DNA from: Aeromicrobium camelliae | Lineage (GTDB): Bacteria; Actinomycetota; Actinomycetes; Propionibacteriales; Nocardioidaceae | Length of the DNA: 64,000 nt | NCBI RefSeq assembly: GCF_003850045.1 | Contig: NZ_RQJX01000012.1 | Location: 52,009 to 116,008, forward strand | Reading direction: 5' to 3' | In this document: piece after piece, positions 23,311 through 32,751 of the stretch | Position numbering within the stretch: position 1 is the stretch's first letter | How the letters are laid out: every line of letters begins with the position of its first letter | Translations under genes and position numbers: made by a program | Notes under the pieces: generated by a model | The model's input: only the letters and a program-made list of their open reading frames with translations | Database searches by the model: none | Told to the model about the DNA's origin: nothing

Positions 23311-23756
23311 GGAAGCAGTGGGTCTCGGCCGCCGTCGCAGTCCTCGCGGCGGGCTCGCTGGCCGGGTGCTTCGGCAGTGATCCGTACTGCTCCGCGGTGG
23401 AGGAGAACGAGGACGTCCTCAACTCCTTCGGCGCCGAGCGCACCGATGCCGCGTACGCGGAGTACGCCAGCGCGGCGCGCCAGATCGCCGAGGCCGCCCC
23501 CGAGCGGATCCAGCCGGACTGGGTCACCATCGCCGACGTCACCGATGGCGTCATCGCCGCCCAGGAGGAAGCGGGCGTACCGTTGGAGAAGATGGGTGAC
23601 TCGGCGACCGTCGCGGCGCTCTCGCAGGAGCAGCGCGACGCCCTCAACGAGGCCTATCAGGCGTTCAACGACACCGTCGAGCAGCGCAAGGCGGTCGTCG
23701 CCGACATCGACGACCAGTGCGGAGTGACGCTCGAGCAACCCGAGGCGAAGGAGTAA
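23307..23756 (+). CDS. Small lipoprotein of unknown function
   Basis: A 149-residue exported protein with a basic N-terminus, hydrophobic core and lipobox LAGC, followed by a mostly helical, acidic region with two further Cys (PYCSAV and DDQCGV) that might form a disulfide. I recognise no domain. I prefer GTG 23307 (GTGA overlap with pyrF) over ATG 23301: a TAGGGT box at 23294-23299 lies 7 nt before it, so the gene could also be expressed from a leaderless promoter independent of the pyr mRNA. Confidence 0.75.
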   Translation: MRKQWVSAAVAVLAAGSLAGCFGSDPYCSAVEENEDVLNSFGAERTDAAYAEYASAARQIAEAAPERIQPDWVTIADVTDGVIAAQEEAGVPLEKMGDSATVAALSQEQRDALNEAYQAFNDTVEQRKAVVADIDDQCGVTLEQPEAKE

Positions 23757-23758
23757 GC

Positions 23759-24079
23759 GTGGCTCTGCCGAAGTTGACCGACGAGCAGCGACGCGAGGCT
23801 CTGGCGAAGGCGGCCGAAGCGCGCCTCGTCCGGGCCGAGGTCAAGAACCGCCTGAAGCACTCGGGGGCATCGATCGCCGACGTGCTGGAGCAGGCCAAGA
23901 CCAACGAGGCGGTCGCCAAGCTCAAGGTCCTCGACCTCCTCCAAGCGATGCCCGGGGTCGGCAAGGTGACCGCCCAGGAGATCATGGCGCGGCTCGGCAT
24001 CGCCGAGTCCCGCCGCCTTCGCGGCCTCGGTCCCAAGCAGGAGCGCGATCTCATCGCCGAGTTCGCTCGTCGCGGCTGA
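23759..24079 (+). CDS. mihF: Integration host factor, actinobacterial type (mIHF)
   Basis: A 106-residue nucleoid-associated protein unrelated to proteobacterial IHF; it bends DNA and is essential in mycobacteria. It shows a basic helical N-terminal part and the H2TH-like DNA-binding region [18 protein letters not shown] ... [16 protein letters not shown]. The GTG start at 23759 gives [15 protein letters not shown], which matches the family N-terminus; an upstream in-frame extension lies in the lipoprotein gene. It is followed by gmk after 1 nt, the conserved actinobacterial pairing. Confidence 0.93.
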   Translation: MALPKLTDEQRREALAKAAEARLVRAEVKNRLKHSGASIADVLEQAKTNEAVAKLKVLDLLQAMPGVGKVTAQEIMARLGIAESRRLRGLGPKQERDLIAEFARRG

Positions 24080-24080
24080 C

Positions 24081-24674
24081 GTGGGCAGCGCACATCGTTC
24101 GCGGCTCGTCGTCCTGGCCGGGCCGACCGCCGTCGGCAAGGGGACCGTCGCCGCCTGCATCCGCGAGAATCACCCCGAGATCTGGATCTCCGTGTCGGTC
24201 ACCACGCGGCCGCCGCGCCCCGGCGAGATCGACGGTCACCACTACCACTTCGTGAGCGACGAGGAGTTCGACCGACTCGTCGCCGCCGACGGACTGCTGG
24301 AGTGGGCGACGGTTCACGGCCGCTACCGCTACGGCACGCCGCGGGCGGCCGTCGAGGAACGGCTCGCCGAGGGGCGTCCCGCGCTGCTGGAGATCGATCT
24401 GCAGGGCGCGCGACAGGTGCGCCAGCGCATGCCCCAGGCGCTCATGGTCTTCCTCGCTCCGCCGAGCTGGGATGAGCTTGTCCGCCGGCTGGTCGGGCGC
24501 GGCACCGAGAGCGCCGAGGAACGCGAGCGGCGACTGGCCACCGCGCGCGAGGAACTCGCCGCCCAGGCGGAGTTCGACGTGACGATCGTCAACACCGAGG
24601 TCGAGGAAGCGTGTGCGGCCTTGGTAGACTTATTCAGATCGGGAATCACCGCGATTCCCTCATCCCCGTTCTAG
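24081..24674 (+). CDS. gmk: Guanylate kinase
   Basis: Phosphorylates GMP to GDP. The 197-residue protein has the P-loop [10 protein letters not shown] (A and V replacing the commoner S-G residues: GPSGVGKGT in most), the GMP-binding [21 protein letters not shown] and [16 protein letters not shown] start. A 7-bp hairpin at 24641-24659 and the likely rpoZ promoter both lie inside its last 20 codons. Confidence 0.95.
   Translation: MGSAHRSRLVVLAGPTAVGKGTVAACIRENHPEIWISVSVTTRPPRPGEIDGHHYHFVSDEEFDRLVAADGLLEWATVHGRYRYGTPRAAVEERLAEGRPALLEIDLQGARQVRQRMPQALMVFLAPPSWDELVRRLVGRGTESAEERERRLATAREELAAQAEFDVTIVNTEVEEACAALVDLFRSGITAIPSSPF
24641..24659 (+). promoter_or_regulatory. Hairpin at the gmk 3' end / rpoZ leader, with upstream -10 box
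   Basis: GGGAATC and GATTCCC form a perfect 7-bp stem around ACCGC. A TAGACT box at 24624-24629 would start a transcript close to the left arm, so the hairpin would sit at the 5' end of an rpoZ mRNA. It lacks a T-tract and is not an obvious terminator; a 5' stabilising element is one possibility. Confidence 0.35.
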
Positions 24675-24704
24675 TACTCCCACATCACGAGAGGGCGGAT
24701 CAAC

Positions 24705-25025
24705 GTGTCCACCACCCGTTCGGCTGCCGAGGGCATCACCAACCCCCCGATCGACGACCTGCTGGAGAAGACCGACTCCAAGTACAAGCTGGTCCTGTAC
24801 AGCGCCAAGCGCGCTCGCCAGATCAACGCCTACTACTCCCAGCTCGGCGAGGGCCTGCTCGAGTACGTCGGCCCGCTGCTGGAGACCGAGGTCCAGGAGA
24901 AGCCGCTGTCGATCGCGCTGCGCGAGATCAACGAGGGCCTGCTGACCGTCGAGGACATCGACCCCGAGGCCGAGGCCGCTGCGGCGCAGGCCGCGCGCGA
25001 CGCCGCGTCCGGCGACGACGCCTGA
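24705..25025 (+). CDS. rpoZ: RNA polymerase omega subunit
   Basis: Assembly and stability subunit of RNA polymerase that binds beta-prime. The 106-residue product has the conserved [31 protein letters not shown] core in its first half, as in other actinobacterial omegas, and an acidic Ala-rich tail. The GTG start is preceded by GAGAGGGCGG. It is followed by a mini-ORF hairpin element and coaBC. Confidence 0.96.
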   Translation: MSTTRSAAEGITNPPIDDLLEKTDSKYKLVLYSAKRARQINAYYSQLGEGLLEYVGPLLETEVQEKPLSIALREINEGLLTVEDIDPEAEAAAAQAARDAASGDDA

Positions 25026-25044
25026 GCCAGCCGCCGACTTTCCG

Positions 25045-25131
25045 ATGAGCGAGCGGCAGCGAGCGCAGCGTCTGGCGATCGTCATGCCGGTGCCTGCAGG
25101 TTGTGACCTCGTGTCGCAGGTGCCGGCATGA
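25045..25131 (+). repeat. MIRU-like unit A: coupled 28-codon mini-ORF with start-codon hairpin before coaBC
   Basis: ATG 25045 opens a 28-codon frame (MSERQRAQRLAIVM...) whose TGA overlaps the coaBC ATG as ATGA. Its first 21 bases differ by one from those of the unit before ribH (35866). CATGCCG at offset 39 starts the left arm (25083-25097), which pairs with 25116-25130 as a 15-bp RNA stem with two G-U pairs; the right arm includes the coaBC start codon. coaBC has only a weak AGG as ribosome-binding site, so its translation may depend on ribosomes finishing the mini-ORF. Mycobacterial MIRUs have this layout. Confidence 0.7.
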
Positions 25132-26336
25132 GCTCGATCGTCCTGGGCGTCAGCGGGGGAGTGGCCGCGTACAAGGCCGCCCTCCTGCTGCGCCTGTTCA
25201 CGGAGTCGGGTCACGACGTCCGCGTCGTGCCGACCGACTCCGCGCTCAACTTCGTCGGCGCCGCGACGTGGGAGGCGCTGTCAGGGCACCCGGTCCAGAC
25301 CGCGACCTTCGACAACGTGCCTGAGGTGCCGCATGTGCGGATCGGGCAGAGCGCCGACCTCGTGATCGTCGCTCCGGCCACCGCCAACACGCTGGCGCGG
25401 GCCGCCCAGGGCCTGGCTGACGACCTGCTCACCAACACGCTGCTCACCGCCCGCTGTCCCGTGGTGTTCGCGCCCGCGATGCACACCGAGATGTGGGAGC
25501 ACCCGGCCACCCAGGCCAACGTGGCGACGCTGCGCGAGCGCGGGGCGATCGTCATCGATCCCGCCGTCGGGCGCCTCACCGGTGCCGACTCCGGGGCCGG
25601 CCGTCTCCCTGACCCCGAGGACATCTACGCCGTGTGCGTGAACGTGCTGGCCGGAAGGCCGCGCGACCTCGCCGGCCGCAGGGTCGTCGTCAGCGCCGGC
25701 GGCACCCGCGAGTTTCTCGATCCCGTCCGGTTTCTCGGCAACCGCTCCTCCGGGCGCCAAGGTCTGGCGCTCGCCGAGGCGGCCGCCGCCCGCGGTGCCG
25801 AGGTGACCCTGGTGGCGGCCAACGTCGCGCTCCCGACCCCCGCCGGAGTGGAGCGGATCGACGTCACCACCACGTCCGAGCTGCGCGACGCCGTGCTCAA
25901 GTCCTCCGTGGGTGCCGATGCCGTCGTCATGGCCGCGGCTCCTGCCGACTTCCGCCCGGCCACCTACGCCGACGCCAAGATCAAGAAGCGCCCCGACGGC
26001 GCCGCCCCGACCATCGAACTGGTCGAGAACCCCGACATCCTCGCCGAGCTCGTCCGCACCCGGCCGGCCGACGTCGCTGAGCCGTTCATCGCGGGCTTCG
26101 CCGCCGAGACCGGCGATGAGAACGGCGGCGTGCTCGACCATGCGCGGGCCAAGCTCGCGCGCAAGGGGTGCGACCTGCTCGTCGTCAACGACGTCAGCGG
26201 GGGAGGCGTGTTCGGGCAGGAGGACAACGACGTGCTCCTGTTGACGGCCGACGGCGAAGCGCAGCCGGTCGGGCAACGGCCTAAAACCGAGGTCGCCCAC
26301 GTCATCTGGGACACGATCGTCCAACGATTGGGATGA
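25128..26336 (+). CDS. coaBC: Phosphopantothenoylcysteine decarboxylase / phosphopantothenate-cysteine ligase
   Basis: Bifunctional coenzyme A enzyme of 402 residues. The N-terminal flavoprotein (CoaC) half has [11 protein letters not shown], the His in EVPHVRIG and [12 protein letters not shown]. The C-terminal ligase (CoaB) half starts near residue 180 with [19 protein letters not shown] and carries [10 protein letters not shown] and the KIKKR nucleotide-site stretch. The start codon lies within the predicted hairpin of the preceding mini-ORF unit and overlaps its stop. Confidence 0.96.
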   Translation: MSSIVLGVSGGVAAYKAALLLRLFTESGHDVRVVPTDSALNFVGAATWEALSGHPVQTATFDNVPEVPHVRIGQSADLVIVAPATANTLARAAQGLADDLLTNTLLTARCPVVFAPAMHTEMWEHPATQANVATLRERGAIVIDPAVGRLTGADSGAGRLPDPEDIYAVCVNVLAGRPRDLAGRRVVVSAGGTREFLDPVRFLGNRSSGRQGLALAEAAAARGAEVTLVAANVALPTPAGVERIDVTTTSELRDAVLKSSVGADAVVMAAAPADFRPATYADAKIKKRPDGAAPTIELVENPDILAELVRTRPADVAEPFIAGFAAETGDENGGVLDHARAKLARKGCDLLVVNDVSGGGVFGQEDNDVLLLTADGEAQPVGQRPKTEVAHVIWDTIVQRLG

Positions 26337-26400
26337 CCGGCCCGGCCAGGTGCGGCCGAGTACAGTGCTAACGACGTCCACCCACAGGAGAGTTCATACC

Positions 26401-27588
26401 GTGAGCCGTTTGTTCACCTCGGAGTCTGTGACCGAGGGCCACCCGGACAAGATCGCCGACCAGATCAGCGACAGCATTCTCGATGCCCTGCTGGCCGCCG
26501 ACCCCAAGAGCCGGGTCGCCGCGGAGACGTTCGTGACCACCGGCATGGTGCTCGTGGGCGGCGAGGTCACCACCGAGGCGTACGTCGACATCGCGCGGAT
26601 CGCCCGCGACCGGGTCCTCGAGATCGGCTACGACTCCTCCATCAAGGGCTTCGACGGCGAGTCCTGCGCCGTCCAGGTGACCCTCGATGCGCAGTCTCCT
26701 GACATCGCGCAGGGTGTCGACACCGCCTACGAGGGCCGCACCGGCGAGTCGGAGGATCCGCTGGACCGCCAGGGCGCCGGCGACCAGGGCCTCATGTTCG
26801 GGTTCGCGATCGACGAGACCCCCGAGCTCATGCCGCTGCCGATCACGATCGCGCACCGGCTCGCCGAGCAGCTGACCCGGGTCCGCAAGGACGGCACGCT
26901 CCCGTATCTGCGCCCGGACGGCAAGACCCAGGTCACGATCGAGTACGGCGACGACGACCGTCCCAAGCGCGTCGAGGCGATCGTCGTCTCCACGCAGCAC
27001 GAGGACGGCGTCGACCTGGAGCACCAGCTCCCGACCGACCTCAAGAAGCACGTCATCGACGTCGTCCTCGCCGAGTACGACATCGACGCCAGCGACTACC
27101 GCCTGCACATCAACCCGACCGGCAAGTTCGTCATCGGCGGGCCGATGGGCGACGCCGGACTGACCGGCCGCAAGATCATCGTCGACACCTACGGCGGCTA
27201 CGCCCGTCACGGAGGCGGTGCCTTCTCCGGCAAGGACCCGAGCAAGGTCGACCGCTCGGCCGCGTACGCGATGCGCTGGGTCGCCAAGAACATCGTCGCC
27301 GCAGGCCTGGCCACCAAGGCCGAGGTCCAGGTCGCGTACGCGATCGGCGTGGCGCACCCGGTCGGCTTCTACGTCGACACCTACGGCACCGAGACGGTTC
27401 CGGTCGACACGATCCGCGACGCGGTCCTCGAGGTCTTCGACCTGCGCCCGGCGGCCATCGTGCGCGACCTCGACCTGCTGCGGCCGATCTACGCGCAGAC
27501 CGCCGCCTACGGCCACTTCGGCCGTCCGGGTCTGCCGTGGGAGAACACCGACCGCGCCGAGGCGCTCCGGGCCGCCGCCGGTCTCTGA
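26401..27588 (+). CDS. metK: S-adenosylmethionine synthetase
   Basis: Makes SAM from methionine and ATP. The 395 residues show [20 protein letters not shown] at the N-terminus (His and Asp of the ATP/metal site), [10 protein letters not shown] in the middle, [21 protein letters not shown] and [19 protein letters not shown]. The GTG start at 26401 follows AGGAGAG and matches the family N-terminus; the frame is open 17 codons upstream without a plausible start. The 64-nt leader is too short for a SAM riboswitch. Confidence 0.97.
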   Translation: MSRLFTSESVTEGHPDKIADQISDSILDALLAADPKSRVAAETFVTTGMVLVGGEVTTEAYVDIARIARDRVLEIGYDSSIKGFDGESCAVQVTLDAQSPDIAQGVDTAYEGRTGESEDPLDRQGAGDQGLMFGFAIDETPELMPLPITIAHRLAEQLTRVRKDGTLPYLRPDGKTQVTIEYGDDDRPKRVEAIVVSTQHEDGVDLEHQLPTDLKKHVIDVVLAEYDIDASDYRLHINPTGKFVIGGPMGDAGLTGRKIIVDTYGGYARHGGGAFSGKDPSKVDRSAAYAMRWVAKNIVAAGLATKAEVQVAYAIGVAHPVGFYVDTYGTETVPVDTIRDAVLEVFDLRPAAIVRDLDLLRPIYAQTAAYGHFGRPGLPWENTDRAEALRAAAGL

Positions 27589-27620
27589 CCGACGCAGCTC
27601 TCGCGCCAGTCCGCTGCGAC

Positions 27621-27662
27621 ACTGGCCGTGATCACGCGACGTCTCGCGTGATCACGGCCAGT
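27621..27662. repeat. Perfect 19-bp-stem palindrome between metK and priA
   Basis: Arms 27621-27639 and 27644-27662 are exact reverse complements around a 4-nt loop (CGTC). Each arm contains a CGTGATCACG decamer that is itself palindromic. It lies 33 bp after metK and is followed by TTGTCGTCC, not a T-tract. It could work as a Rho-independent-like terminator for metK, since actinobacterial terminators often lack the T-run, or be a copy of a dispersed palindromic element. Confidence 0.75.
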
Positions 27663-27731
27663 TGTCGTCCCGCCTGGTGGAAAACCGCCAGGGCGACCCG
27701 AGCTGTCGGCGGCGGCTGGGAGAATCGACAC

Positions 27732-29666
27732 GTGACCGATCAGCTGGCGTTTCCTGGAGCCGAGGCGGCCGCGCCGTCGGCGTCGGTGGCGCGCGTGCTG
27801 ATCGACACCCCGCTACCGCACCTCGACCGCCCCTTCGACTATCGGGTGCCCGACGACCTGCTCGCCGAGGCGGTCCCAGGGTGCCGGGTCAAGGTCCGCT
27901 TCGCCGGCAAGCTCACCGACGGCTTCATCGCCGAACGCGTCGACGACACCACGCACGAGGGCCGGCTCGCCCCCCTGCACAAGCTGGTGTCGCCCGAGCC
28001 GGTGCTCGCCCCGCAGCTCCTCGCGCTCGCCCGCGCTGTCGCCGACCGGTACGCCGGCACGCTGGCCGACGTCCTCCGGCTCGCCATTCCGCCGCGGCAT
28101 GCCCGTGCGGAGGCGCATCCGCGGGAGGAGCCGGCACCGCCGCCGCAGGACGCGGGGTCCGATGCCTGGTATCCCTATCTGGACGGACCGGCCTTCGTCG
28201 AAGCGCTCGCGGCCGGCCAGGCGCCCCGTGCCGTGCTGTCGGTGCTGCCACGCCACGAGCCCGAGCGCGCCGTGGCGCAGGCGGTCGCCGCGACGGTGCG
28301 GTCCGGTCGTGGCGCCGTCGTGTGTGTGCCCGACGTCCGCGACGTGGCTCGCTGGGACGCGATCTTCGCCGAGGTGCTGGGGGAGGGCCGACACGTCGTC
28401 CTGACCGGAGCGCAGAAGCCGGCCGCCCGCTACCGCTCGTTCCTGCGCGTCTCGCGAGGCGAGGTTCCCGTCGTGCTCGGCACTCGTGCCGCCGCCTACG
28501 CGCCAGTGCGCGATCTGGGCCTCGTGGCGCTCTGGGACGACGGTGACGACCTCTACGCCGAGCCGCGCGCGCCCTACCCGCATGCTCGGGAGGTGCTGCT
28601 CCTGCGCGCCGCGCAGCAGTCGGCGGGCGTCCTGCTCGCGGGATACGGCCGGACCGCCGAGGCGCAGTCCTTGGTCGAATCCGGGTGGTGTGTCGGCCTC
28701 GGCGGCGATCAGGCTGCCCGTCGCCGCGAGTGGCCGCAGCTCACCGTCACCGACGGCACCGAGAGCGGCGCCGCCCCGGTCCGCCTTCCGCACGCCGTGT
28801 TCACCGCCATCCGCCAGGCCGAGGGCCACGTGCTCGTGCAGGTGCCCCGGCGCGGGTATCGGGCCTCCGTCGCCTGCCAGCGCTGCCGCGAGCGCGCCGA
28901 GTGCCCGGCCTGCTCCGGCCCCCTCGTGCAGACCTCTGCGCGTGCGCCGCTCGGCTGCCGGTGGTGCGGCACCACCGTCGACCACTGGCGATGCCCGCAC
29001 TGCGGCGACGACCGCTTGCGCGCGCCCGTCGTGGGGCAACTGCGGACGGCCGAGGAGTTCGACCAAGCCTTCACCGATCACCGCATCGTGACGTCCGGCG
29101 GGGCGGCGGTGCTCGATCACGTGGAGCCGGCCGAGGACGAACGCGTCCTCGTCCTGGCCACGCCGGGCGCCGAACCCGCCGTGGCGGGCGGGTACGCCGT
29201 CGTGGTGCTGCTGGACACCTGGCTCATGCTCGCGCGCGACGACGTGCGGGTCGTGGAGGAGGCGCATCGGCGCTGGTTCAACGCGCTGGCGCTCGCTGCC
29301 CACCATGGACGCGCGGTCGCCGTCGGCGACTCGCCCACGCTGCAGGCGCTCGTCCGCGCCGACCCGGTCGGTCTGGCCGGCCGCGAGCTCGCGGAGCGCG
29401 CCGAGACGCACCTGCCGCCCGTCGGCCGTCTTGCGACGGTGGAAGGTCCGACCGCCGAGATCGAGGTGCTCACGCAGCGCCCGTGGACCCCGCACACCGA
29501 GGTCCTGGGGCCGGTGCCGCTCGACGAGCAGCGCGAGCGCCTCATCCTCCGCGCCCCGCGCCGCGAGGGGTTGGCGCTGGCGGCCGCCCTCAAACAGGCC
29601 GCTGCCGAGCGGAGCGCGGCCAAGCTGCCGCCGTGGCGAATTCAGATCGACCCGATCGACTTCTGA
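27732..29666 (+). CDS. priA: PriA-like replication restart protein without helicase motifs
   Basis: The 644-residue protein has the N-terminal 3'-end-binding domain of PriA (RVLIDTPLPHLDRPFDYRVP) and both zinc-binding clusters (CQRCRERAECPAC and CRWCGTTVDHWRCPHC). The Walker A site is missing (no GKT; the region reads VLSVLPRHEPERAVAQAV) and the DEEH box is degenerate (WDDGDD). It is therefore probably a non-hydrolytic structural PriA, as in other actinobacteria. GTG 27732 is the best start. fmt follows within 25 bp. Confidence 0.9.
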   Translation: MTDQLAFPGAEAAAPSASVARVLIDTPLPHLDRPFDYRVPDDLLAEAVPGCRVKVRFAGKLTDGFIAERVDDTTHEGRLAPLHKLVSPEPVLAPQLLALARAVADRYAGTLADVLRLAIPPRHARAEAHPREEPAPPPQDAGSDAWYPYLDGPAFVEALAAGQAPRAVLSVLPRHEPERAVAQAVAATVRSGRGAVVCVPDVRDVARWDAIFAEVLGEGRHVVLTGAQKPAARYRSFLRVSRGEVPVVLGTRAAAYAPVRDLGLVALWDDGDDLYAEPRAPYPHAREVLLLRAAQQSAGVLLAGYGRTAEAQSLVESGWCVGLGGDQAARRREWPQLTVTDGTESGAAPVRLPHAVFTAIRQAEGHVLVQVPRRGYRASVACQRCRERAECPACSGPLVQTSARAPLGCRWCGTTVDHWRCPHCGDDRLRAPVVGQLRTAEEFDQAFTDHRIVTSGGAAVLDHVEPAEDERVLVLATPGAEPAVAGGYAVVVLLDTWLMLARDDVRVVEEAHRRWFNALALAAHHGRAVAVGDSPTLQALVRADPVGLAGRELAERAETHLPPVGRLATVEGPTAEIEVLTQRPWTPHTEVLGPVPLDEQRERLILRAPRREGLALAAALKQAAAERSAAKLPPWRIQIDPIDF

Positions 29667-29676
29667 GACCGCCACC

Positions 29677-29682
29677 TAGACT
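29677..29682 (+). promoter_or_regulatory. -10 box before fmt
   Basis: TAGACT lies 8 nt before the fmt GTG and starts 11 nt after the priA stop codon's first base, so the transcript would be leaderless or nearly so. fmt has no purine-rich ribosome-binding site, which agrees. Confidence 0.4.
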
Positions 29683-29690
29683 CGACCCTC

Positions 29691-30614
29691 GTGAGAGTCG
29701 TCTTCGCGGGCACCCCTGACACCGCCGTCCCGTCGCTGCGCGCGCTGATCGCCAGCCGACACGAAGTCGTGGCGGTCGTGACCCGTCCCGACGCCCGGGT
29801 CGGCCGGGGCCGTCGGCTCGAGCCCTCGGCGGTGGCCGTGGCGGCCGAAGAGGCTGGATTGACCGTGCTCAAGCCCTCCTCGGCCTCCGATCCGGAGTTC
29901 CTCGACAGCCTGCGGGCGCTGGAGCCGGACTGCGGTGCCATCGTGGCGTACGGGGCGCTGCTGCGTCGCGAACTGCTCGATCTCCCCGAATTCGGATGGA
30001 TCAACCTCCACTTCTCGGTGTTGCCCGCGTGGCGCGGCGCAGCTCCCGTGCAGCGGTCGATCATGGCCGGTGACGAGGTCACCGGCGCGACCGTGTTCAG
30101 TCTCGTCGAGGAGCTCGACGCGGGACCGGTGCTCGGAACGCTGACCGAGCGGATCCGCGCCGACGACACCGCCGGCACCCTTCTGGAGCGGCTCGCCGAC
30201 GTCGGCGCCGGCCTCCTCGTCGACGCGCTCGACCACATCGAGGACGGCGACATCGGCGCCATCGAGCAGCCGGAGGATGGCGTCTCCTATGCCGCCAAGC
30301 TCACGACCGACGACGCGCGGGTGGACTGGACACGACCCGCTTTCGCGATCGACCGGCAGATCCGCGGGTGCACCCCGGCTCCCGGCGCCTGGACGACGCA
30401 CGAGGAGAACCGGTTGAAACTGGGGCCGGTCGAGGTGCTGGAGGAGTCGACCTTGGCGCCGGGGGAGGCGTCGATCGGCAAGCGCGAGGTGCGCGTCGGG
30501 ACCGGCACGACGGACGTGCGGCTGGGCCAGGTGCAGCCCCACGGCAAGAAGTCGATGCCCGCCGCCGACTGGGGCCGCGGCCTCGGCGGCGCGACGACGG
30601 CGGTCCTGCGATGA
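29691..30614 (+). CDS. fmt: Methionyl-tRNA formyltransferase
   Basis: Formylates initiator Met-tRNA with 10-formyl-THF. The 307-residue product has the folate-site sequences [35 protein letters not shown] (with the catalytic Asn-His) and [16 protein letters not shown], and a C-terminal OB-fold domain ending near residue 300. GTG start. It overlaps rsmB by 4 nt (ATGA). A peptide deformylase gene is not in the window. Confidence 0.96.
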   Translation: MRVVFAGTPDTAVPSLRALIASRHEVVAVVTRPDARVGRGRRLEPSAVAVAAEEAGLTVLKPSSASDPEFLDSLRALEPDCGAIVAYGALLRRELLDLPEFGWINLHFSVLPAWRGAAPVQRSIMAGDEVTGATVFSLVEELDAGPVLGTLTERIRADDTAGTLLERLADVGAGLLVDALDHIEDGDIGAIEQPEDGVSYAAKLTTDDARVDWTRPAFAIDRQIRGCTPAPGAWTTHEENRLKLGPVEVLEESTLAPGEASIGKREVRVGTGTTDVRLGQVQPHGKKSMPAADWGRGLGGATTAVLR

Positions 30615-31897
30615 GTGTCGACGCCGCGCGCACCGCCGCGTACGACATCGTCCGGCAGGTCAGCGAGGACGGGGCCTACGTCAATCTCGTTATCCCCCGG
30701 GTGTTGCGCGAGCACCAGTTGTCCGGCCGCGACGCCGCATTCGTCACCGAGCTCGTGAGCGGTGCCGTCCGGCTTCGTGGCACGTACGACGCCATCATCG
30801 ACACCCTGGCCAGCCACGGCATCGAACGGATCGACCCGCCCGTCCTCGACGCGCTGCGCCTCGGGGCTCATCAGCTGCTCAGCATGCGGGTGCCCGACCA
30901 CGCGGCCGTCACCACCACGGTCGACCTCGTGCGGCGGCACGTCGGGCACAAGCCGGTCGGCTTCACGAACGCGATTCTGCGCCGCATCGGACGTCGTGCT
31001 CTCGGCGCGTGGCTCGACGAGGTGACAACGGGGCTCGACGAGGACGACGCCCTCGCGATCCGCTACTCCCATCCCCGGTGGATCGTGCGGGAGCTGCGTG
31101 AGGCCCTGCCCGACCCCGCGCAGCTCGTGGATCTCCTCGCCGCGGACAACGCGGCGCCCAAGGTCACCCTCGTCGCCCGGCCGGGTCTCTGCGAGCCCGA
31201 CGAACTGCCGGGAGTCGCCGGGAAGCTGTCGCCGTACGCTCGCATCCTCGAAGGCGGCGGCATGCCCGGCGACATCCCCGCCGTGCGCGACGGTCGCGCC
31301 GGGGTTCAGGACGAGGGATCACAGCTCGTGGCCATCACGTCGGCCGCCGCCCCGATCGAGGGGCGCGACGAGAGATGGCTCGACCTGTGTGCCGGGCCCG
31401 GGGGCAAGTCCGCGCTCTGGGCGGCGCTCGCCGCCGGTCGGGGAGCGCGCGTCGTCGCCAACGAGGTGCAACGGCACCGCGCCGACTTGGTGCGCCAGGC
31501 CGTCCGCGCGCTGGACAACGTCGAGGTCACCGTGCACGACGGCCGCCACGGACCGTGGGAACCGGGCAGCTTCGACCGGGTGCTCGTCGACGCCCCGTGT
31601 ACAGGTCTCGGTGCCTTGCGGCGGCGCCCCGAGTCGCGGTGGCGCCGCACCACTGCCGATCTCGACGATCTCGTCGCGCTGCAGGGACAGTTGCTCGCCC
31701 GCGCCATCGAGCTGACCCGTCCCGGGGGTGTCGTCGCCTACGCGACGTGTTCCCCCGTCGTCGCCGAGACCCGCGCGGTGGTCGATGCCGCCCTGCAGGA
31801 GCACGCGGGCCTGGACCTGGAGTCGATGCAGCAGTGGTGGCCCCACACCGACGGCACGGACGCGATGTTCCTGGCGCTGCTGCGCCGCCGCGAGTGA
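30611..31897 (+). CDS. rsmB: 16S rRNA (cytosine-967-C5)-methyltransferase
   Basis: SAM-dependent RNA m5C methyltransferase of 428 residues. The N-terminal 150 residues form a NusB-like RNA-binding domain ([20 protein letters not shown]). The catalytic part shows motif [12 protein letters not shown], motif [23 protein letters not shown] and motif VI YATCSP with the nucleophilic Cys. The start overlaps fmt by ATGA, the usual fmt-rsmB couple. A 6-bp hairpin (31925-31939) 28 nt after the stop may end the transcript. Confidence 0.95.
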   Translation: MSVDAARTAAYDIVRQVSEDGAYVNLVIPRVLREHQLSGRDAAFVTELVSGAVRLRGTYDAIIDTLASHGIERIDPPVLDALRLGAHQLLSMRVPDHAAVTTTVDLVRRHVGHKPVGFTNAILRRIGRRALGAWLDEVTTGLDEDDALAIRYSHPRWIVRELREALPDPAQLVDLLAADNAAPKVTLVARPGLCEPDELPGVAGKLSPYARILEGGGMPGDIPAVRDGRAGVQDEGSQLVAITSAAAPIEGRDERWLDLCAGPGGKSALWAALAAGRGARVVANEVQRHRADLVRQAVRALDNVEVTVHDGRHGPWEPGSFDRVLVDAPCTGLGALRRRPESRWRRTTADLDDLVALQGQLLARAIELTRPGGVVAYATCSPVVAETRAVVDAALQEHAGLDLESMQQWWPHTDGTDAMFLALLRRRE

Positions 31898-32016
31898 GTG
31901 CTCGGTGAGTGGTCGGGTAGGGCAGGTCGCTCAGCGACCGGATAAACAGCCAGCGGCCAGACCACCTCGTCAGAAATCCCGCTCGATCCAGCGAGGGCAG
32001 CGGCGTGACGCGCCGC

Positions 32017-32022
32017 TAGGCT
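32017..32022 (+). promoter_or_regulatory. -10 box for leaderless rpe
   Basis: TAGGCT is followed by 6 nt (GACGGC) and then the rpe GTG start, placing the expected transcript start on the start codon. No ribosome-binding site precedes the gene. Confidence 0.45.
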
Positions 32023-32028
32023 GACGGC

Positions 32029-32694
32029 GTGTCCGACGTGCGCATCACCCCGAGCCTGCTGAACGCCGACTTCGCCCATCTCGCAGGGGAGGCCGCCCGC
32101 ATTCCGGGCGCGGACTTCCTGCACATGGATGTCATGGACAACCACTTCGTCCCCAACCTCACGCTCGGCGCCCCGGTGATCGAGGCCCTGGCCAAGACGG
32201 TCGAGCAGCCCATCGACGCGCACCTGATGATCGAGGATCCCGACCGATGGGCTCCCCAGTTCGTCGACGCCGGTGCAGCCAGTGTGACCTTCCATGTCGA
32301 AGCCGCGCGCGCTCCCGTGCGGCTCGCGCGCGAGATCCGTGCCCTGGGGGCGCGCGCGTCGATGGCGCTCAAGCCGGCGACGCCGATCGAGCCCTACGCC
32401 GACCTGCTGCCCGAGCTCGACATGGTGCTCGTGATGACCGTCGAGCCGGGGTTCGGTGGCCAGAAGTTCCTCGATCTGTGCGTCCCGAAGATCCGGCGCA
32501 CCCGTGAGCTCATCGCCGCGACCGGCGGCGAGATCTGGCTCCAGGTCGACGGCGGTGTGTCGCTCGAGACGATCGAACGGTGCGCCGAGGCCGGTGCCGA
32601 CACCTTCGTCGCGGGGTCGGCCGTCTTCGGCGCCGACGACCCCGGCGCGATGGTCGAGGCGTTGCGCGAGCGTGCAGCCGCCTGCGTCCACTGA
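32029..32694 (+). CDS. rpe: Ribulose-phosphate 3-epimerase
   Basis: Interconverts ribulose-5-phosphate and xylulose-5-phosphate in the pentose phosphate pathway; ribulose-5-phosphate is also a substrate of the downstream ribBA product. The 221-residue TIM barrel has the N-terminal [10 protein letters not shown], metal-site [13 protein letters not shown] with the catalytic Asp, [13 protein letters not shown] and VDGGVS near residue 175. GTG start, apparently leaderless. Confidence 0.96.
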   Translation: MSDVRITPSLLNADFAHLAGEAARIPGADFLHMDVMDNHFVPNLTLGAPVIEALAKTVEQPIDAHLMIEDPDRWAPQFVDAGAASVTFHVEAARAPVRLAREIRALGARASMALKPATPIEPYADLLPELDMVLVMTVEPGFGGQKFLDLCVPKIRRTRELIAATGGEIWLQVDGGVSLETIERCAEAGADTFVAGSAVFGADDPGAMVEALRERAAACVH

Positions 32695-32727
32695 CCGAGC
32701 AGTCCGCCACGCACCGTCGCCCTCCGG

Positions 32728-32733
32728 TACGAT
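32728..32733 (+). promoter_or_regulatory. -10 box for the riboflavin operon
   Basis: TACGAT lies about 20 nt before the first conserved helix of the FMN riboswitch, so a transcript beginning near 32740 would carry the complete aptamer. I do not see a convincing -35 hexamer. Confidence 0.4.
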
Positions 32734-32751
32734 GGGACACGTACGAGCCAC

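Noticed and set aside
26337..26400. Possible SAM riboswitch before metK
   Set aside because: Only 64 nt separate coaBC and metK, too short for SAM-I or SAM-IV aptamers, and no conserved core is visible.
31925..31939. Hairpin GGTCGC-TCA-GCGACC after rsmB as a terminator
   Set aside because: The stem is only 6 bp with no T-tract, and such hairpins are common in GC-rich gaps; mentioned with rsmB but not listed as a feature.
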